Positions 33,487-44,878 of a stretch of DNA of 64,000 nucleotides are shown piece by piece (within the stretch, counting starts at the first letter, position 1; every line of letters begins with the position of its first letter). The stretch comes from Prochilodus magdalenae (lineage: Eukaryota > Chordata > Actinopteri > Characiformes > Prochilodontidae), in the NCBI GenBank assembly GCA_024036415.1, contig JAMWET010001300.1:782501-846500 (forward strand), written 5' to 3'. The notes beneath the pieces were generated by a model that saw only the letters and a program-made list of their open reading frames with translations, did not search any database and was not told where the DNA came from. The position numbers and the translations under genes are program-made.

Positions 33487-33500
33487 CCACCAGAGGGTGA
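33487..33500 (+). promoter_or_regulatory. CTCF-like motif
   Basis: CCACCAGAGGGTGA, 12 of 14 matches to the CTCF core, 86 bp after the minus-strand motif and divergent from it. Confidence 0.3.
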
Positions 33501-33847
33501 GAGGACAGAAAATAGACATTTACTGTCTGTCTTTTAGCTGTCCTTTCAAAATGAGACATGCTTTAGGGGGCGTTTTGAAGAAAGATAGAGATGTTTCTGC
33601 AGTTGATGGATTTAGGAAGAAGACGTGGTTTGCGTTTTGCTGGTGCGATGTTGATCTTGCTGTTCTGTTTTGAGCATAACTGAACTTCAAGGGAAATTAT
33701 GCTGAACTGAAGTAGGGCTGTTATTGGAGAAGAACTGCACAAGCCTGAGGTTAAAGAGAGTCATGTTCAATTTCAGCCCCTTATGAATAGATTTGACCAA
33801 CATGGGCTTTTTGGCTGAAAGGATAAATAAAATGAGTTTATTTTATC

Positions 33848-33920
33848 ATTGTGGGCTAAGGCTGGGCGATATAACCATAATATGGTATCCCATAGTATTT
33901 AAAAACTATGTTCTGCAGCT
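33848..33920. mobile_element. 'GGCTGGGCGATAT' repeat end
   Basis: GGCTGGGCGATATAACCATA is the start of a common fish repeat rich in GATAT motifs; a relative is at 57115-57190. Only the terminus is recognisable. Confidence 0.4.
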
Positions 33921-34057
33921 ATCTAACAGCCATTAAATAAATCATTAAACATTTCAAAATCAATCAACTAAAAATAAATTCATTTAATACTGTATGTTTC
34001 AAGTAAGTAGGAATTTTCACATTAATGTGGAGTTATTTTAACTACATCACTATGTAA

Positions 34058-34432
34058 GTTGTTAGGGCCTCCTTTTCATACAGCTCAGTTGGTCTTGGGT
34101 GACATAAGTCCTGCACAGTGGTCAGAGGGATTTTAAGCCATTCTTCTTGCAGGATAGTGGCCAGGTCCTACGTGATGCTGGTGGTCTTGGTGGTATGCTA
34201 ACATTACCCTAGCTTGATACATCACAAAGACTTGCTGTCCCACAGATGCGCCAGCAAGACGTGCACCAACAAGTTTTTTGGTCCTCTTTTGAACTCTGGT
34301 ATGTCACAGGTGTATTTTTCAGTTTCAATATATATCACACTCTGCTCTTACTGGTGCAATGTGCAATTAATAAAGATTGACCCACCAGGCTGGTCCAATA
34401 GCCATGGCCACAGTTTCATTGTCTGCCACATT
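34058..34432 (-). mobile_element. Internally deleted Tc1-like element (family D)
   Basis: I recognise the order of blocks: GTCCTGCACAGTGGTCAGAG (about 34110), CCATTCTTCTTGCAGGATAG (34139), GATACATCACAAAGACTTGC (34216), AGATGCGCCAGCAAGACGTG (34244), TGGTGCAATGTGCAATTAAT (34351) and GTTTCATTGTC (34414). In full-length relatives more than 1 kb separates the second and third blocks; here they are joined at about 34170, so the catalytic domain is missing. The minus strand retains a helix-turn-helix stretch (LVGARLAGAS, SLCDVS). Left terminal repeat not found. Confidence 0.75.
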
Positions 34433-34475
34433 TTCTGCTTCGGTTCTTTCTCTATGGGCCCTGAAAGAAAATGTC

Positions 34476-34546
34476 TTAGACCAGCATGAACTCATGCAGG
34501 TCTGTGCTGGTTTATGCTGGTTAGTGCTGGTTGACCAGCAAAACTG
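34476..34546. repeat. TGCTGGT-rich palindromic repeat
   Basis: Several TGCTGGTT units bounded by GACCAGC copies (34478 and 34536 regions) that pair with GCTGGT. Similar short elements are frequent in fish genomes. Confidence 0.5.
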
Positions 34547-34559
34547 TGTATAATAACTG

Positions 34560-36071
34560 TGTTTTGAACATGTTTTCCACAGGGGGAAACCTTCAAATGG
34601 TGAAAAAACTAGCTAACCATCTAACTACAGTCAGATTCGTAATATGTAAGTCACCCAACCAACATGAGGAGCTAGATCTAAAAAAGCTGCTGAAAAAATG
34701 AAGAACAGATATAGATACTTTTATTCATTTGGTATGATTTCTTATAAGACTCTGGTGGCCAATTAGCTAGCTCTAAACATAATCTCATAATGACCAAATA
34801 TAATTGTAAGAGCAATAGTTAAAAATTGTTATACAAAACTGACATTCTGTAAATGGTTGGTTAAAATGTGCTGTATGTATTAATATGATGTAGAAAGGTA
34901 GATGGAGTGAGTGAGTAGGTGGGAGAAAAGGGAGCAGCAACAGAAGTATGGTGAAGCCTGTCTAGTAGCAGTTGCATGTAGCTTGCGAGTAGTGCTCAAC
35001 ATTAAAAAGTGAACTCTATACGAGTCTCCTTTGCTTCATTTCTCAGTTCAACCTCTTAGCTAACGCACAGCCCAAGCTCAGAGTCGGACCAACAACACAA
35101 CCTCTTTTCCACTTTTACCTGACCAAAAATAATTAATCAGTCTTACTTGTGAAAGTTAACGCCTCAAGATCTGGTCTGAATTGTGCTGTTTGTGCCTCCC
35201 CAAGCTGCACCAGACTTTTTTTTTCCAGGCCAGTCTTCTAAGAGACAAGTTTCAAGTGACCAATATGGTTGTGATACAGAAACATGTTGCAGCAGCCAAT
35301 CTATGTGTATGTCTTTACAACGTGACGTAGTGCTAATCCAGCTAGTAGGCTGTCAGCTTCACACTTAAAAGGACGGGCCAGATTTCAGCTACCTGATACC
35401 CTACTGACGCAAGTTTAGAGGATCATTTCATTTGTCAAATCACAGGCTATCAACTCCAAAGCATAGGGCGGGTTTGATTACAGAAACGGAAATTACATTG
35501 ACATAAGTTTGGCGAATAAAGACTCCTGTCTCGGAGTGAAGTCGATTGACTGATGTTAGCATTGAAAGTTCATTTCCCTCCCTCCCCCATAAAACGGGGT
35601 AAGATTTGGGGACAGTTTGATGGTATGAAAGACAGTGGATACTGTGGAGCCCGTAGCTAGCTCTATGGAGGAAGGTGACCAATAAAGAAGGTCCTTTCCA
35701 CTCAGCCAGCTTTGTTTGATACCTATGCAATATTCCATTTTCCCTGCAGCTTTGGGCGTAATGGTAACCAAATGTATGCAGCACGTTCCTGATGCGTGGA
35801 GATGCTGGCAGTGCTGCTGAGAAGCTAATTTCCAGCTCTAACAGGTATGACTGGTGTGGAGCGGAGCGAGGAAAGGCCACAGGTAAACTGGCACGCCGAT
35901 ACAAACTCAATTCCTGCACAGCCTGAACGAGCCAGTGGGTTGGAAGAGTAGGCCTGGCTAGATAAACATCAGCTTCTGCATAGGTCATCCTTTCTAGCGT
36001 GCTTAGTACCGCGTCTTCTCATCTACACCTGCCTCCAAGGCTGACAAGGATACTCATGGTATGTCCTTCAA
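34560..36071. other. Unassigned; long reverse open frame of doubtful meaning
   Basis: 35440-35988 on the minus strand is open for 182 codons, the longest non-repeat frame of the window. It shows no signal peptide, known domain or motif, and the sequence composition does not differ from its flanks. A frame of this length is expected about once by chance in 64 kb scanned on six frames. I do not call a gene. Confidence 0.4.
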
Positions 36072-36097
36072 AGTGTGTGTGTGTGTGTGTGTGTGTG
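36072..36097. repeat. (GT)n microsatellite
   Basis: Thirteen GT units; another pure array of fifteen is at 36491-36520. Confidence 0.92.
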
Positions 36098-36488
36098 GGC
36101 GTATATGTGTGTGAGTGATTGCCACATGGTTGGCAGCTGGAATAGGGATATTTCGGCTAGACTGAGGGAGGAATGACATCTTCTGGTGTGTGGAAGAAGC
36201 TTGCCCAGGGGTGAAAGGGCTGTCCCAGGAAGAGCCATCATATATATTTCCACCTTCCCGCCACTAAATCCATTAGTGACACAATTTCCTCCACCCCCAC
36301 CGTTCTCCCCTTGATAGCATCCACCATCTATTTTATTTTATTCTTATTTTCAATTTTGCGGATGGGGAAAGGTTAGGATTAGTTATCGACAGGCTTCTTC
36401 TGAACAGGGCTGAGGAAGCAGGCCACACAGGATGGGACTCCCTAAGCCCATTTTCCGCATGCCCAGCCGAGTGTGTGTGCACCGATCT

Positions 36489-36490
<2 letters not shown>

Positions 36491-36520
<30 letters not shown>
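36491..36520. repeat. (GT)n microsatellite
   Basis: Pure run of fifteen GT units. Confidence 0.95.
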
Positions 36521-36521
<1 letters not shown>

Positions 36522-36599
36522 TCAAAAAGACCAAGGTTTTTGTACAAAAGTCACAAATGGGGTATTGTGTATTGAGCCACATATCCGTTGGTTGCACCC

Positions 36600-36809
36600 T
36601 TGAGCTGTTTTTCAGCTACTGCTACTTTTTGCACCATTTTAAGTGTCCTGTGTAAAGTCAGGTGGTAAGTATCTTAGTCTTCTTTATCAAAAATCTTATA
36701 TCTTATAATTGGCTGCTTTTGCACAGCTCTATCATTTGCATTAATACCGCATACCGTACATATGTTCTGCTGTTCTGCTCCTGTACCTTTCAAACTTAAA
36801 CTGCATATA

Positions 36810-36872
<63 letters not shown>

Positions 36873-37058
36873 ATTTTGTTCATTTGTATACATACATATA
36901 ATTTCCTTCTCTCTAGTCTTTTCTTTCTTAATTAGTACTTAGTATTTATAATTTTTTTTTTTTATATTTGAAGTCCAGGAGTGAGTGCAGAGTACGAATT
37001 TCATTGTATAGTGCAACAGCTTGTTTCTCTGTGCATATGACAATAAACACTTGAATCT
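36600..37058 (+). mobile_element. LINE 3' end (Rex/L2-like), interrupted by TA repeat
   Basis: Tail sequence ACGAATTTCATTGTATAGTG (36994-37013) and GACAATAAACACTTGAATCT (37039-37058) is characteristic of Rex1/L2-type fish LINE 3' termini. Upstream TTTTGCACAGCTCTATCATT (36717-36736) fits the same 3'UTR. A GT/TA microsatellite (36810-36868) lies in between. No reverse transcriptase remains. Confidence 0.6.
36810..36868. repeat. (GT)n(TA)n microsatellite
   Basis: Short GT run passing into about 25 TA units. Confidence 0.95.
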
Positions 37059-37071
37059 TATAGTCAGTCGA

Positions 37072-37128
37072 GATTCAAGTATTTATTGTTATATGCAATA
37101 TGCACAGAGAAACTAGCTGTATACAAAA

Positions 37129-37130
<2 letters not shown>
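37072..37130 (-). mobile_element. Second LINE tail, inverted
   Basis: The reverse complement reads CTAGTTTCTCTGTGCATATT then AACAATAAATACTTGAATC, matching the tail that ends at 37058, with a 14-bp spacer between the two. The two tails therefore face each other. Confidence 0.75.

Positions 37131-37134
<4 letters not shown>

Positions 37135-37178
<44 letters not shown>
37135..37178. repeat. (TA)n microsatellite
   Basis: About 22 TA units directly beside the inverted LINE tail. Confidence 0.95.
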
Positions 37179-37181
<3 letters not shown>

Positions 37182-37214
37182 TGTTTGTAGCTCCTGCTAT
37201 ATGTCTACAAGTCG

Positions 37215-37490
37215 ACTTATTAAGTAATTTCAAATAATTTAGCTAGACACCGTTGTCAGTGCCAAGATCAACAACTTATTGTCATGCATCACAAGTCCAG
37301 AAGGCCTGGTGTCACTTCACCTCCACCCTACCACAAACTCTGCAGGTACTGTGTGAGAAAATTTAAGCTGCATGAGATTATCCCAGAACACCATTAGAAA
37401 CCTCTACAACTCTGTGCTTATCAAACACAGCAGCCTGATGGCATACTGAGAGACATACATATTGCTAATATCTGGCAAAATTCTGTCATT
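37215..37490 (+). pseudogene. Tc1-like transposase C-terminal relic (family E, copy 1)
   Basis: CAGAAGGCCTGGTGTCACTT (about 37299), AGATTATCCCAGAACACCAT (37375), AACCTCTACAACTCTGTG (37399) and AGCAGCCTGATGGCATACTG (37429) align in the same order with the reverse complement of 39130-39350. The translation has pieces such as QNTIRNLYNS only after correcting frames, typical of a Tc1 C-terminal helix. Stops are frequent. Only the last third is present. Confidence 0.65.
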
Positions 37491-37522
37491 GTCATTTACA
37501 TCCTGGTTACCTTTACCTTCCT

Positions 37523-37535
37523 TATATATATATAC

Positions 37536-37568
<33 letters not shown>

Positions 37569-37570
37569 TA
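37523..37570. repeat. (TA)n/(CATA)n microsatellite
   Basis: TA runs interrupted by CACATA and CATA units. Confidence 0.92.
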
Positions 37571-39125
37571 GTTTTTCAAAAAACTATGTTTTTGTGTATT
37601 GTTCTTTTAAATAAATAAATAACCTTTTAGCCCACCCTCCACACACACACACACATTGTGATGGAGAATGATGATAGAGGAGTAGTGTCCTGCTGCCCAT
37701 CCATCTTGATCTCTCTTGTCCTCGTCTCTAGTTTCTCTCCAACCAGACCAGAGCCCAAGCCCCCCAAACTCATTTAATCTGGGCGGTCTACTCAGGTGCC
37801 CAGGTCCGTTTTTAAGAAAGGGAAAACTTGATATATTCACTGTGTGGTCCGACACATATGAATTCCAGAAGGAAGCTTGCTTGTCTCTTATGAAGGATAT
37901 TTATTCTCTTATAAAGGTTCTCACAGTCGAGACACGAAAGTGTTAAATGTGTTGATGTATGCTGGCTGTATGGCAACAGAATCGAATTAATCCTTAGTGC
38001 TTAAGCTGTTTAGGTTTGCGGTAACTGTTATCCTTCACAGATATCCTTCCATATTTGCCCCTTATGATATGCCATAGAGAGGAAGCCGTGTTAAATCTGC
38101 TTCAGGTTCAGAATTTCATAAGAGATGAGTTTCTTATTTCCGTTTTTGTAAAGAGAAGAAATAAATCTGACAGAATCATTATCAGCTGTTGTAGTTCTCA
38201 CAGCCTGATTATGAAGACAGATCTCAGACCTGGATAAGAAATCTTAATGAAAGTTAGCATAACAGAAATTAAAACGGGCTACATTTGTTATGCCAGGCCC
38301 TGGGGCTGCATTTCCATATAAAGCAATAGTCTGGTGTATTATTCAACCATTACTGACTTCCATTCCACTTCTGTGTGATGTATTGTAAGATGGATGGCTG
38401 TGCTATATTTTGGGCTAGTGTTGACTGCTGTGTTATTTATAGCAGCTGTATTATAGCTCTCTTAACACCTCTTTGCTCACGTGGTCATCTGTGGGGAGGC
38501 ACACTGTTCCACTCTTTGGATGCCCCCCATACTGACCTTCGAGGAGTTACATACTGTGCTCATAATTTAGAGGCTTCGTTTGAGCTCACGGTCATTCAGT
38601 TGCCTGGTGATTAATTTCTTACATAGTAAAGTTCACATACGGGGGGCTTTGTCATTATGTAACTGTGCTGCATTATTTCAAACATACTTTGTTATTAATT
38701 CAGCCATTGGAAGTCATTATATGTGCTTTGTACCTGGAGCACAAGCAAACTACCACGGCACTGTGTTTCATCAATTTGTGGCCTGTTTTTGTATTTGTAT
38801 CACGTTCACTTTATGCTTTGTGTCAGGATCCTTTCATTCAGAGGTCCTAAGTGAGTAGCATAGTTAGAGGGGCCCAGCACAGCCCAGGTATTTTACTTTG
38901 TGTGCCAGTAGGAAAACAATATGGTGTACAACATTCACTCCCCAGTCCATACAATCTATTTATGGAAACTTGGATGCCAAAACAGCTGTTTTAACTCATT
39001 ATTACTGTGACATCACAGGAAAATACATATCCACTTACACTCATCATCGAAAGAATAGCTGCACCCAGAAGAAGTGTGGGATTGCAGTGCTGTTCAGAAG
39101 GAAGATAAAGGTTACCAGCAACAGT
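37571..39125. other. No gene seen
   Basis: Unassigned. 38480-38870 is repeat-free with TTAATTTC and TTATTAATTC motifs and might be regulatory, but evidence is weak. Open frames here overlap each other in several frames and lack motifs. Confidence 0.4.
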
Positions 39126-39770
39126 TAATGATGACAAATTTAGACTGATATGGGCAATATTTACTGAGCTACACATACAGAAGGAGTGTCTCTCAGTATG
39201 GCATCAGCCACCATGTTTGCTAACACAAGATACCAGACATCTCTCCATGGACTCTAACGGTGTCCTGTGATAACCCATCCAATGCAGCTGGAATATTCTC
39301 ACACCATTTACACTGTAGGGATGGGTTTGGAGTGACACCAGGCCTTCTGACCCCGGCGTCCCCATACACAGATTAGTCCCTCACCAAGATAAAAGTGGGA
39401 CACGTCACTGAAGATGACCCCCTGCCATTCTGCCATTCTTCACACCATGACACCTTTGCAGTCTTTGGTGGTGTTAATGTGATGTTAAGGGCAGTCGTCA
39501 TAATAGTCTGTGTACATGTAGTCCTGAATCGCACAGCCATCTGCCAGTGGTGCTGGCACTAACAGGATGCCTCATGGAGGGCATCACTGCCCGTTGAATG
39601 TCCACGCAGTTGTGGCTGTTGGGTCAGTCAGGTACAGCGATAAGACCAGTCTGACTTATTGATACTTCATTTGCATGTCTTACAATCCCTGTGAAGTCAT
39701 AAGGAGCATTTTAGAACGTGCCGTTTTGGAATGATGTACATCTGCTTCCACTTCTTAAGTGGTGTAACAA
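39126..39770 (-). pseudogene. Tc1-like transposase relic (family E, copy 2)
   Basis: Minus-strand blocks in order: a region with GACCCAACAGCCACAACTGC (about 39630), CATCCTGTTAGTGCCAGCAC (about 39570; PVSAST), a stretch resembling LRRLPLT (about 39495), VIFSDVSHFYLGEG (about 39425-39380, where the usual SDES has become SDVS), GRRGQKAWCHS, and the C-terminal GYHRT..ES. This is the order of a Tc1-like transposase from second DNA-binding domain to C-terminus. Stops and frameshifts are frequent. Copies at 37215-37490 and 57450-57870 belong to the same family. Confidence 0.7.
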
Positions 39771-39850
39771 TGCATTGTGAAATCGTGATATCATGATGCT
39801 GAACTATGACAGTGTGCATCGGGGACATGTGAGAATGCATCATTGAGATT
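39771..39850. repeat. 'TGTAACAATGCAT' repeat relic
   Basis: GGTGTAACAATGCATTGTGA and nearby GTGATATCATGATGC recall a common fish repeat with GATGCATCG motifs. Degraded. Confidence 0.35.
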
Positions 39851-40439
39851 GGACATACTATTAATTATGCTATTTAATACACATGCACAGGTTAAACATC
39901 AACATTTGTAAACATTCATTACCAAGTAGTAGATCTAGTATCATTAAAACAAAGTAATGTAGCAACATGATTATAGTTACAGTTTACCTTCATTACATTT
40001 TTCCTCTAAATATCATAAAGTACCAAATCATGGGCTAAATGTATGGTTAAACATTTACTGCTTATAGCTTAAAACATCACTATTCGCATTATTATTGGAA
40101 CAGTTTGGTGGAATAAAAATAGAGGATTGTCAAAATTAAAAGGCATAATGCTATTTTTTAACAATTACCATGTTCTAATGCCAACACTTAATCACAGCAG
40201 ACAATATAAAAACGGAAGCCGTGAAGCTGAGAAACACAGGGGGAGCAATGTCTCAGAGAAAGCCTGGAGGAGGTTTCGAAGAAGAGACTCCGAACAAATG
40301 AAACCGAATTCTGCTCTTTATTCAGTCAGACGTCCAACACTGCTCCAAACGAGGGAGCTGACTCTCGGTTTAGACATAACAGCTGTTTGCGGTGAAGGAA
40401 AAACAGACCGAAGATGTTTGTTTTATTATAATTCTATTA
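39851..40439. other. No gene seen
   Basis: AT-rich; the 119-codon frame at 40127-40486 has no recognisable domain. Confidence 0.45.
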
Positions 40440-40789
40440 TTTTAGATCCTAAATTACAGATATTTATATTTATTCGTCTACAGTGAGATTATTTTTATTT
40501 AAGGATAAGTACAGTCACTAATAAGCCTGCCGATAAACGAGAGATAATTATTTCAGCGCGGGGAATATAATAAATGGTTTACCATTCTTCTTTTCGTCTA
40601 AAAATAACTAATTTGTTTTTATTTAGCAGTTCATTATTTATGAGAGATGAAAGACGAAGGGTCGTCCTGCTGAAGAAGCTGTTAGAAGTTAAATTAAAAA
40701 GACTATGAATAGAATGAATAGTCGAATCGTCGACCAGGACGGGCAAATCCGATTCGACTGACAAAATTCTGAGTTGGGTACAGCCCTAG
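40440..40789. mobile_element. hAT-like element, one end visible
   Basis: The right edge GTTGGGTACAGCCCTAG (to 40789), with GTCGAATCGTCGACC (40721-40735) and GATTCGACTGAC (40750-40761), is the 3' terminus style of hAT repeats whose ends read CAGGGCTG. No matching left end CTAGGGCTG was found, so the extent is a guess. Confidence 0.4.
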
Positions 40790-41012
40790 TACTTAATTTC
40801 CACATTAATAGACAGTATTACATCACAGTTACTGCCAAACAGATATAAACTGTGTTGATGGAATTCCCATGGCGGTGAAGTTTACATTTGAAACAAGTAA
40901 ATTCCGTGCATCTCTTTTTAGACAATGTAGGTTACTGCTGTAATGTCATGTTTTATGTGACGCCAGATTAGTCCCTTTTTGAAAGCTATAAGAGCTTTAA
41001 GGCTCTTCAGTT

Positions 41013-41300
41013 TTCACAGTCAAGCACAAAAGTGTGGGCACCCCTGGTCAAATGATATACATTGTTGTTTTTCTATATGGACAATGAACAAATCCTCTAC
41101 ACGGAACATCAACTACACATTTCACTTTTAGTAACATTCAGCTAAATATCTATTCAGTGTGCAGTATTCTGTTCAAACTAAACCTAACCCTAAAGTTAAC
41201 CTTTAGGTCAAATTATACCTAATCCTGACCTTAATGTTGTAGATAATCAACTCACCAGAAAGTCTGTTAATAATTTAAGTATTTATAGATCATCTACAGG
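41013..41300. mobile_element. Interspersed repeat, family K copy 1
   Basis: Begins AGTCAAGCACAAAAGTGTGG then GCACCCCTGGTCAAATGATA (41039-41058), a style of end shared by a repeat family common in ostariophysan fish. Possible relatives start at 44600 and 60460. Confidence 0.45.
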
Positions 41301-44224
41301 AGAGCATCCAAAGTTTGACCAGTGTATCAAACATAACCTGCTTTGTTGTTTTCCTTTAGATATGTTAAATTCAGCTAATCATGGATTACAGTGTGCAGAC
41401 GTGGGTTCTCCTCGGAGGATGTGTTCACTTATTGTCATTAGTAAATCAGTACGACATGTCACACAGGGATGTTCAGTCTTTTGTGTACAGCCATGCATCT
41501 GCTCATTTCAATTTCCTTTTTGTTGTTATTGTTTTCTTCAGAGTATCATTTCATCATCATTAGGTTATTTCCACACCAGTTTACATCATATGTCCTAATT
41601 ATCACTTCTGTCTTGTTAAAGGCAGGAGTGGGATTCGGTTTCCAGCCCCCTTGAAAGTTGACAAGGCATGTGAAATCCTCCAGATGACTTATTAATTTTG
41701 TACCCACATCTAAAACAAAAGTGTTAAAGCTGTCTCAAATCAGTTGTGCATAATTTAGTGGATCATTTGTATGAGAAGGAGAATATGGCTCCACCAGATC
41801 ACCCTGGTCGCCTTCATTACCAGGTCATTACATCATGCTTTGTAATGCCGGGTGACATGACGTTTAATTCTCCAGACTCAGCTCAACCGCAGCTCTTCCT
41901 TGACCTGCTCTGTCACTCACCAGTAAGCACCAGGGGGAATGTTCGCTGACTGAGTAGCAGGGTCATGATCCTGACATTATAGCCAGCGATAATTAGCAAT
42001 ACAAATAATTGTGATTGTGAATAATTAACATTTTAATTGCCTTTTCTTGTTCACTCTCTGCATGTGTAAGGGTTGAGTAGGTCCATGAAAGTGTATTGTT
42101 TTATGTTTTACTGTCTGTTATTATCTGTTGTTTTTAATAAGTATTCAGGGAGAATGATATATTTACTGTACGTTAAGTACAGTATTTGCTTATAGCACAA
42201 GTGTAGATTCACAGAGTCTACATGGGACGCCAGACTCTTAAAACATTGCATTTGGCCTTTGCAATGACTTTTAGTTTGCCTTGTTCCAGAGTGAACTTAA
42301 AAGAACACAATGTGAAGAAAGTTTTGATGGTATGCCAGTAATGTCGATGTATCATGTTACAGATATCTACTAAAGTTAGCATGCTAACGGGCTAGCCCCG
42401 CCTTGTCCCATCTGGTAGTACCACTTTGTACCTGCCATCATGATATGAGATGCTGAAGTAGCTTTGCCCCGGCATTGCATTCTAAACTCTGTTGCTTTCC
42501 ACAACTGGAGACACTGTTGGCGAGTAAAGCAATGAAGATCACAGTTTTCCCAAACTGGCAAGTAAACAGTTGGTAATGCTAACACTGAGGAGGAGGGACT
42601 GTGCATCTGCGTTTCTTATAATAGGGATGATATGTTTACAACTTTCTGATGTGTGTTTCACCTCCTATGATATGGATTACTCATTTTACAGGTCGTGTCA
42701 TCTTACAGATTGCTCCGTCAAATGAACAGTAACACAGCGCACATAGAGTTTCATAGATTGCTTTATTGTAAAGAGGATAATCAAGAAGCCTTTAAAGGCA
42801 TATAACACTATATAGCTATATCACTAAGTATCACAGACTATCAGAGAATAATATGAGAATTCAAAATATGTTGCTGTAGTAACAAGAAGTTCAAATTCAA
42901 TTTCACATTTTTTTGGAAATGACTTTGTAGAAAAACCGTGGTGTTGATGGAATCCAAGGATCACAATGTCTACAATAACCATTTGATTAATTAACTCTCC
43001 AAGACCACCACTGAACCTGTGTGTCTCCTGATGTTTATATATAGTGTTAATGATGGAAAAATAGTGTAGATACATCTACATGCGTTTCATTCCATTGTAA
43101 TTCCACTTTAGTGTTCTCCATGTACCTCCACCATATATATGTATCTATAAGCCATTTATAAACTAACTTTATGAAAGTGAGTAATGAGATGCATTAAACA
43201 CTTTGGATTTATGGTTTCTGTCACCGACACTGTGAACAACGCTATCTTTGTATGTTTCCCCAGAACAGAACAACTTTTACATCTTATTGTAATTATGCCT
43301 GAGAAGTTACCATTATTTACAATTTTAATTAATAGAATCCCCCTTTAATGTAAGTTAATTTTTTATAGCTGTATTTTATTACTATCTGACTACAGTGACT
43401 ATAGTGTTTATATGTATTATCATGAAAACTACATACTGATCACAGCAGATTCATGAAAAAGGTACATTTTAATATATTATTGTTGCATTACTAACAATCG
43501 TAAGTAGTATTTATAGTAGTCAAATATATATAGTATTATTTATGATAATTCATTTGAGAAATTCAATTAGTAATTCAATTAAATAAGTAAATAAAGTAAT
43601 TGAGACAGTTTTAATGTTTTACAGAGCATGAGTTGAATTACTAGATGAACCAAATCATCTATCAACTAAATGTTAAGGGTTGACCTGGGGTTGCCTTGAG
43701 TGCAGATGTGGATAAATGGATGTTAAAGTCTAAGCGAGGTGCTAGAAGATGGTAGGCAGTGGGAGCTGAATGTCGACCCATCTTCCATTTGGAAAACAGA
43801 ATGGGAAAGGACAAAGAAAGCCAAAAAGCTATTTAAAGCCTGATCATTCATTTCCACTCGCTCTCTTAATCCATCTCCCAGGGGGAATAGGCCTGCCTTC
43901 ACCTACCTAAGGCTACCAATCCATTCCCACCTTCATGTTTTAAACCCATCCAAAGACGGGCAGCGAGGACGAAACACTGTGTACTCCAACACCATTACTT
44001 CATTTCCACCTGACATGTTCTTAACTCTGTCAACTTTTCAAATGGTACAGTTTTACCAAATGCAGTTCTGAGCAGAGATTAACCATTTTGTGTCTAATCA
44101 GGGCAGAGAAACAGGGACAGCACAAAGGGGAAATCTGCAGTGGAAGTTCATTTTCATTTCTTTGATTAAATGTCAATGTGGATGCTTTAAAAATGCTTCC
44201 CGGCACCGAATGCCAGCATCCCCA
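41301..44224. other. No gene seen
   Basis: Unassigned. 41921-41941 has a weak CTCF-like CACCAGGGGGAA. 43670-44050 is repeat-free and moderately GC-rich but without coding signal. All open frames are below 90 codons. Confidence 0.45.
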
Positions 44225-44500
44225 AGGCCAGGAGACCGTGTTCCCTCTTCATCTATGACTGGACAACAAAACACAACAACTGCATCATCACATTTGCAGA
44301 TGGCACCACAATTGGGCCAATTAGCAGCACATATGAAGTGGTGGAGCTGACAAAGAGATGTTTCAGCAGCAGTAACCTGCTGAATGTCAGCAAACTGAAA
44401 ATGCTCCTTACTGACCTAAAAGGGCACGGAAGGAGCAACATGCCATTCAGCGATAATGAAGCAACAACAACAACAACAACAACTCTTAACTGCTGAAGGT
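44225..44500 (+). pseudogene. LINE reverse-transcriptase fragment
   Basis: Read from about 44218 on the plus strand: CSLFIYDWTTKHNNCIITFA then DGTTIG, followed by STYEVVELTKRC and NLLNVSKLKMLLTDLKG. This is the region of CR1/L2/Rex-type reverse transcriptases around the catalytic box, with the downstream 'EV..L..WC..N.L.LN..KT' block. The box reads FADG instead of FADD, so the second aspartate is lost. No endonuclease, thumb or 3'UTR is recognised nearby. It is a short, dead, truncated copy. It ends near a CAA microsatellite at 44462-44483. Confidence 0.75.
44462..44483. repeat. (CAA)n microsatellite
   Basis: Seven CAA units. Confidence 0.9.
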
Positions 44501-44599
44501 TCTTCACACCAGATGAACTCCAAGCCTTTTAAATTTTCACATGATGGAAATGCATGACTGGAGCAAACAGTTGAGTCCAAACAGGTTTCAGCTCTCAGG

Positions 44600-44840
44600 C
44601 AGTACAGCCATATGCAAATGTTTGACTAGCCCCTAGTCCAAGTACATGTTCAATGGGTTTTCTATGTGGAAATACGTTCACACATTCTCTACAGGGAATA
44701 AACTTGAACATGGCATTTTAGTGCACAAATTCTATTGATATGCTGAGAGTAACTTATTGAGGAGGGCGAATAAACAGTAACTGTGTATTAAACCAACGTT
44801 CTCAAACTTTGCCTCGTCTTTAATGAATATACATTTCCCA
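44600..44840. mobile_element. Interspersed repeat, family K copy 2 (probable)
   Basis: CAGCCATATGCAAATGTTTG (44606-44625) and TTTTCTATGTGGAAATACGT followed by TCACACATTCTCTAC (44657-44692) align loosely with the copy from 60460. Assignment is by eye. Confidence 0.4.
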
Positions 44841-44878
44841 AAAAGGTTTTTGAAAGCTTGGATGAATGATTCTAGGGA

